DNA of 64,000 nucleotides from Oopsacas minuta (lineage: Eukaryota; Porifera; Hexactinellida; Lyssacinosida; Leucopsacidae). This document shows, piece by piece, positions 58,965 to 64,000 of this stretch; positions within the stretch are counted from its first letter, which is position 1, and each line of letters opens with the position of its first letter. The translations under genes and the position numbers were made by a program. The stretch lies in assembly GCA_024704765.1 (NCBI GenBank), contig JAKMXF010000343.1:1035095-1099094 (forward strand), read 5' to 3'. Under the pieces are notes generated by a model, which was given only the letters and a program-made list of their open reading frames with translations, made no database searches and was not told where the DNA came from.

Positions 58965-60650
58965 CTATAGATTATATGCAATGTAGATTGGGTCAAGCTG
59001 ATCAGATAGAAAAGAGTCCTTAAGATGTAGTCTCTGAATTTCTCCCCTAGAATTGATAGGGATAGTTTTGGGGTCAACTATTACAACAACTCCAGGGATT
59101 ACATAGTGTTCCTCAACTAGAGCAGTTGTAATACGTGGAACAACAGATAATGGATCTTTGTCTTCTGATTCTAATTCAGCAACAACAACTAAAAGATGAT
59201 CACCCTCAAACACTGCACTAGTAGTGATAAATTTGTGGCAACGGTTGACAGAATTTTCCAAGTCCCTCGGGTAATAACGAGCTGAGTCTAAGTTGAGTGA
59301 TCCCTCAATAGAACCTACTATGAATAAATGGTATACAATCTGCCCCTCTTCTTCTTCTTCTCCCTTTATTATGAATCCGAGAAATCCTGAACGTGCATAT
59401 TGCTGAAGAATTGTATCGCTGCCCTGAATGGATGCCTGAAAATGTTCCTTATGAATTTCGGCAGAAATGTCATCACCAATACCATCAAATCCTACGGCAT
59501 TGTGCTCACTAATTACCCATATCTCTCCTAATTCTCCTTCTCCTAGCAGAGTGCGAGTATTAGAGTTAACTATCACGACAGTTACGCCTGGTAGCAGGCG
59601 GCCTGAAGATGAGAGCAAAATAGAATGAGGAACACCCCTTTCAACGACCTTAATTTTGTCTAGTTTCAGTGCTCTCGCATCTAGATAAAGTTGAATTGGT
59701 GTAGGTTGCTTAAGACCCTGTACACAAATGGCAGAATTAACCCGACATCCAAAAGATGTTGATATTGCACGAAAACTTAGTCCTAACCGTGCAAATAACA
59801 CAGAAAAAGGAGAAATTATATTCATTCTTGGTCTTTCTTCCCCTACTACAACCAAGGATTGTAAGTTTGAAAGATTGATCCCTTTTGATATAAGATTTTG
59901 TGTTGCACTACTTAAATCTCGCAAACAAGTTTCAATGACTGAATAAGTGCAATAGGTTTCGATTGCTTTATGTTGCGAGAGAACAAAGAACCATAAAGAA
60001 GGATTCTGTAACAAGTCTGTAGGGTGGATTAGAATGGTATGTTGTCCTGAAAAGACACTACTCAAAAGGTATATCATTAATCCAAGACCTGAAGATGGTT
60101 CTAAAATGAGAACTGAAGAGTGGTTAGGGTTTAGTTCGCATGTTTGTTGATGTGAGCGACAGAAATGCAAACAATTTTGGTGACTGACCTTTGTTCCTGT
60201 CAATACGCCAGTGTCAGATACAGTGTAATCAATGTATGCAATCAATTCAGATGTAGGAGGGTGGTACATCTTTTCTAATCTCTTTCGCCCTATATCTTCG
60301 ATATCCAAAAGAGGGGGCCAAGTTCGTAATTCGAAATATGTCGAAACCTCCTTGGACCTAAGTTGACGAATAGTGGAGTGAGAAGTAAGAATGGCAACTG
60401 ACTTAGATCTTTCTAAGATATGTGAGATCGTAGGAACTAGAGAGTTATAATTCTGGGAGGTAACATTCCTAATCACCACAGGTATAAGGCCAAGAAGAAG
60501 TGAGCCATAAAATCCAGCAATGAGATCGAGGCCCGGGGGAAGTAGAAGTGCAATAATATTTCCGCTGATAAGCTTTCCCTTCTCTGAAAGGTAAGCTGCA
60601 ACTCTCTCTGATTTCTTTAAGAGTGATCTTCCTGTATAACTCAAGGAGAC
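58965..60650 (-). CDS. DIP2: DIP2 (disco-interacting protein 2), terminal exon
   Basis: An open exon of 561 codons preceded by an acceptor (ccttctgcag before 60650) and ending TAG. It covers the last adenylate-forming (AMP-binding) domain of DIP2. Motifs in order: LLKKSERVAAYL, IALLLPPGLDLIAGFYGSLL, TSELIAYIDYTVSDTGVLTG (in place of the ATP-binding loop of acyl-CoA ligases), LILEPSSGLGLMIYLLSSVF, VVVGEERPRM, ISTSFGCRVNSAICVQGL, GELGEIWV, YARSGFLGF, VVVIVDPKTIPINSRGEIQR and the family's C-terminus DQLDPIYIAYNL. DIP2 proteins carry a DMAP1-binding region and two such domains and act in fatty-acid/diacylglycerol handling and neuronal development. The N-terminal part is not seen and probably lies beyond 64000 or in undetected exons. 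The first Met-like position is only an internal Leu codon. Confidence 0.93.
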   Translation of the reverse strand, partial: VSLSYTGRSLLKKSERVAAYLSEKGKLISGNIIALLLPPGLDLIAGFYGSLLLGLIPVVIRNVTSQNYNSLVPTISHILERSKSVAILTSHSTIRQLRSKEVSTYFELRTWPPLLDIEDIGRKRLEKMYHPPTSELIAYIDYTVSDTGVLTGTKVSHQNCLHFCRSHQQTCELNPNHSSVLILEPSSGLGLMIYLLSSVFSGQHTILIHPTDLLQNPSLWFFVLSQHKAIETYCTYSVIETCLRDLSSATQNLISKGINLSNLQSLVVVGEERPRMNIISPFSVLFARLGLSFRAISTSFGCRVNSAICVQGLKQPTPIQLYLDARALKLDKIKVVERGVPHSILLSSSGRLLPGVTVVIVNSNTRTLLGEGELGEIWVISEHNAVGFDGIGDDISAEIHKEHFQASIQGSDTILQQYARSGFLGFIIKGEEEEEGQIVYHLFIVGSIEGSLNLDSARYYPRDLENSVNRCHKFITTSAVFEGDHLLVVVAELESEDKDPLSVVPRITTALVEEHYVIPGVVVIVDPKTIPINSRGEIQRLHLKDSFLSDQLDPIYIAYNL

Positions 60651-63049
60651 CTGCAGAAGGAATTACTATTAACACCAATTAAGTAATATTAGGAGTGAAT
60701 AAACAAAAAATAACAAATAAACACCAATGTATAAGATTATGTAAAGTGCACGCCACACGGTTGTCAGTTAATTATCTTTGTGGCAAAATATACATTGATA
60801 ATCAAATGTGCAAGACTTGGTCACAAGATTCTAGGTTAAATTCAACTATATCAGGGTTCCGCAACTATATTTTCTGGCAGCATGCGGTCCGAAGGGACAT
60901 TTGTATTGCATGATAACTCAATGCAAAATTGTATTACATGTGGCCTGTAGTATTACATCGCATCAAGTGGTATAACTCGTCCCCCGAGAAAAATCTAGCA
61001 ATCCATATAATATAGATTGCTAAGATCAGATATACAGTTATTTCATTTTGAATAAGGTTTGTGAATTTCCATTGAAGCAGTACTTAACATTTTGACAGTC
61101 CACCATGGACAATGAGTCCATATAATTCAATTTTGATAAGCCCCACTATTCGTCACCAATATAGTCACGGCCGCTTATAGTGAACCGCAAGGAACCCGAA
61201 ATCTAGTTCAGAATAATTAGACCTCATTAAAATGAAGTTTCTTTTTAATATGAACCAATATAAGCGACCTGACTGTACTAATACATGACTATTTTCCTCT
61301 ATATACATAAGTCAGACATATATGCATTACATAGCAAATAATTCCAGATGTTGGCATGAACTTTGATCTAATAATATATTTCTACGATTGTCCAAATCAT
61401 TCTTCCTAGAAAAGAATTATTTTTTCAATTTTGTTTGTCATAGTGATGTACAGTCAGGCTCGCTTATTCTGAGCCAAGCCAGCGACCTCAATAAAATATT
61501 TCTCATTTGTATAATATCAGTTCAATAAGAACAAATTACTGATTTAGTTGAGTGATAATTCGGGAGAAGAAGAGTTAGGAGCGTGCTAGATAAACAATGA
61601 ATTACCACTTGGATTGAGCCACTCTTTTATACGTAAATATTGTTAGTATATAGTAACAACTTTGATTCTACATTGCCGAAATGTACGAATAACATGTAGT
61701 TATAATTCGAATCTTCCTTTTGGATGTTGATTCATTGAGCATATTCAATAGAAGTATGGATTGAATTGGGAATTCAGAGGTAGTAATAACATGTGCTCGT
61801 AGTGCTATATTATTAATTATGACTGACGTCTTAATTAATGATATAGCACTATTACTTGTAGATGTTTGGAAGGATCGTACGATCTTAAAGAGTAAGAGCC
61901 TAACGCGCTACCCACAACATAGGCTTATTGTGGAATTGAACCATTATGTTAATGCACTGAAATATTGAGGTCAAATCGCAACGATAAAATTTCGGCTCAT
62001 TTCGCTAGCATCTGAAATATCAGGTATATGACATATAATGACCTACGAAGCGGAATGTAACTGTATTTAACAAATACATACAAAATGTATATTGCCAAAG
62101 CAGGTAGTCAATCAGAAAAAATTCCAAACAGAAGTATCCGAAACAGTTCTGATAAATAATTTCTGCATTCTATAAATCCCTAGCTCGATTGTAATCCCAA
62201 ACCAGAAGCGTAGACAGGGTGCCGGAAGTGGCGCATTTGGGCCATTTGTGTTTTCTAGTAAGCCTTTATTTAGAAAAAAGTGCATTCATTCAGACGTCAA
62301 ACATTATAATATGTGAAATCATCTTAAGATCTTTGTAAACCAAATATTAATAAATATTATACAGAATTTGGCTCGTTCTGGAGTTAGAATAAGTACTAGG
62401 GATGACACAGCTTTGGGGGTATTCAATTACATAGCCAAGTATGCATAAGGCGTAACTGCACAACATGCGAAATTTTGAAACGAGGGGCGTAAGCACCGAA
62501 ATAGTTATCCCTATATTGACTTAGTATTTCATGTTAACTAATATTTCTCAGACTTTTGCTTTGGGAAAATTCACATTCTCAAGATGTTTTCATTTTTGTT
62601 GTTCGTTATGCTCCCAAATTTTTTCAGCCTGCCACCTTATAGAAGAAATTTCCTAACCAATATGTTCAACAACCCAATCATAAATTACGAATATCTGTAC
62701 TTATATGATAGATTTTACTCACCTTGAATAGTATACACTGATTCGTTTTAGTTTCAGTGTTATATTCGATATGTTTACTTGGTGGCACCGAAATTTTTAA
62801 GTATCCTACAATCGAATAGTTCCCTTGAGTAACATTTCTCAACTTATCTGTTTTCACTTACGTACATGTATTTGACCACAACTAAACTAGGAATGTTAGA
62901 CAGTAACCCATAAAATTATTGATTGCATAAATTTAATTCAAATAATATATTTTAATCAATCATCTGTATTTCAATTGACTAAGAACACATCACATCAAAT
63001 TCGAATATACTAAATTGATTGTACATTTCTAAATGGCAGAATTTCATAT
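60651..63049. other. intron or intergenic DNA with MITE fragments
   Basis: Probably begins as the last DIP2 intron. Two pogo-like termini face each other: ...ataagcgacctgactgta ending near 61277 and tacagtcaggctcgcttatt starting at 61449. No conserved coding text was seen. Confidence 0.45.
61801..61850. repeat. hairpin, 19-bp stem with one mismatch
   Basis: agtgctatattattaatta (61801-61819) pairs with taattaatgatatagcact (61832-61850) except at one position, leaving a 12-nt loop that contains tgacgtc. It may be a tiny inverted-repeat element. Confidence 0.65.
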
Positions 63050-64000
63050 GCAAGCAATTGAGTCAATTTGTCGGATATTCTTTCGGAAATTTGATTCGAC
63101 CAAATTGAGACCCATTAATGAGGATCGTAAAATGTTTTTGTCAAACTTTATTCAATTCAAATAGATGAGGAAATGAAGTGGTCATTTATCCCGAAAATGT
63201 AATGTCAAGGTTGTGCCAAGCCACTCTCTCGTCATGTTGAAGATATTTCTAGGTGTAAACTCCCTATTCTTTGCACAATAGAAACTGAAGAAAGAAGAAT
63301 AATGCGTAATCATCTTCCATATCTTGAGAGCCTAAAATGAGAACGCAACTCAATTTGAAGAGTGTATCGATATATCTGAATCTGATTTCCAACCATCAAA
63401 ACCAACAAACAAATTCGCTTGGAGACCAACCTTTAGAAGTGTTCAAAATGCTTTAGCTCTAACATTATTTGTGATTCCTGTACACCATTCAACACTGTCC
63501 AGAATATACTAAAATTCTTTGAACAGAATAAAACTATTGCTGAAGAAATTCTTACAAATTTTCTGCGTAAACGGGAAAAAGCCAATTCAGTAGAAATAAA
63601 GGTTGACAATCTGCTGCGAGAGATTATACAATGGGCGTTTTGGTAGCAACAAGTCCAAAACATTGATGTTAATAAAATTATTGATTTAAAGCCACATCTT
63701 GCTATTTCTAACCGTACACTCATAAAATTTGCCAAAGTAATAAGAAGTATGGTGTGAAACTCCTAGCCTACGTCTATCATAAGTCAATAAGAGGACCACT
63801 TCAGATCATTTTACCCAAACAACCCTCATGTTTGAGCAAAAATCAGCAATGTATCAGAGAGAAGTAAGGGTTATCGTAAAGAAAACACCACAATTGTAGA
63901 TTGTACTGATATAGGAGAGTTATTTCGTAGGGTTGAATCGACCCGAATAACCGACTCTGTGCTATACCATTGGGGTTGTGATCATGAACAAGGATTACAA
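63050..64000 (+). pseudogene. unfinished transposon-like protein at window edge
   Basis: The plus strand reads GCAKPLSRHVEDISRCKLPI early on. After frame changes come KVDNLLREIIQWAFW, VNKIIDLKPHLAISNRTLIK FAKVIRSM and, near the edge, VDCTDIGELFRRVESTRITD SVLYHWGCDHEQGL. The closing W-G-x-D-x-x-x-G text resembles uncharacterised multi-copy proteins of cnidarians and crustaceans that are thought to come from mobile elements. At least three stops are present. The protein continues past 64000. Confidence 0.35.

Noticed and set aside
1-64000. tRNA, rRNA, CRISPR arrays or a prokaryote-like operon
   Set aside because: Looked for but not seen; the regular short repeats present are MITE arrays or minisatellites without conserved repeat-spacer structure.

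Overview
This is a eukaryotic, AT-rich, transposon-dominated window, most likely from an arthropod. The dense mix of mariner, Tc1-like, maT-like and hAT copies would suit a copepod such as a sea louse. That placement is an inference from transposon content and codon style, not from a diagnostic gene. Host genes show GT-AG introns and animal-specific families. I found no bacterial operons, CRISPR array, rRNA or tRNA.

Only a few host genes can be supported. An intact single-exon ULK1/2 (Atg1-type) autophagy kinase lies at 11528-13996 (minus). The terminal exon of DIP2 (disco-interacting protein 2) lies at 58965-60650 (minus); the rest of that gene lies to the right, probably outside the window. 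A three-exon gene of unknown function encoding 227 aa lies at 18422-19276 (minus), with perfect splice phasing. A possible secreted-protein gene or recent pseudogene (4790-5945, minus), a possible single-pass membrane exon (24905-25138, minus) and one well-flanked 84-nt exon (57245-57328, plus) are weaker.

Mobile elements fill most of the rest, region by region. 0.8-4.6 kb: three MITEs and a decayed transposase. 9.5-10.8 kb: a maT-like (DD37D) element. 16.2-17.9 kb: an intron-bearing Ulp1-protease/PHD-finger gene broken by frameshifts. 19.4-20.6 kb: a second maT-like element. 21.6-24.9 kb: a Merlin element with inverted repeats of about 290 bp, carrying a nested MITE. 27.6-29.3 kb: a decayed copy of a multi-copy arthropod gene family. 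30.5-34.9 kb: a 1.34-kb mariner interrupted by a 3.03-kb hAT. 35.5-36.7 kb: a Tc1-like (DD37E) element. 36.8-40.1 kb: a P-element with a THAP finger, 171-bp inverted ends and an 8-bp duplication. 41.6-43.1 kb: a Mutator-like transposase joined to a PHD finger. 43.2-45.6 kb: a second hAT with a perfect 8-bp duplication. 46.6-47.1 kb: a 152-bp minisatellite. 49.0-51.9 kb: a Harbinger element with both its transposase and its Myb/SANT gene. 52.9-53.4 kb: a Tc1 remnant. The right edge holds an unfinished transposon-like protein.

Every transposase examined carries frameshifts or stops, so the copies look inactive, although several retain clean termini. The strongest structural observations are the nested hAT in mariner, the complete P-element footprint, the paired MITE whose interior is built from its own terminal motif, and a MITE inserted exactly at the centre of an 18-bp palindrome. 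I did not find a convincing new multi-gene system. The unusual items are the intronless ULK kinase, the Ulp1-PHD gene and the Mutator-PHD association.
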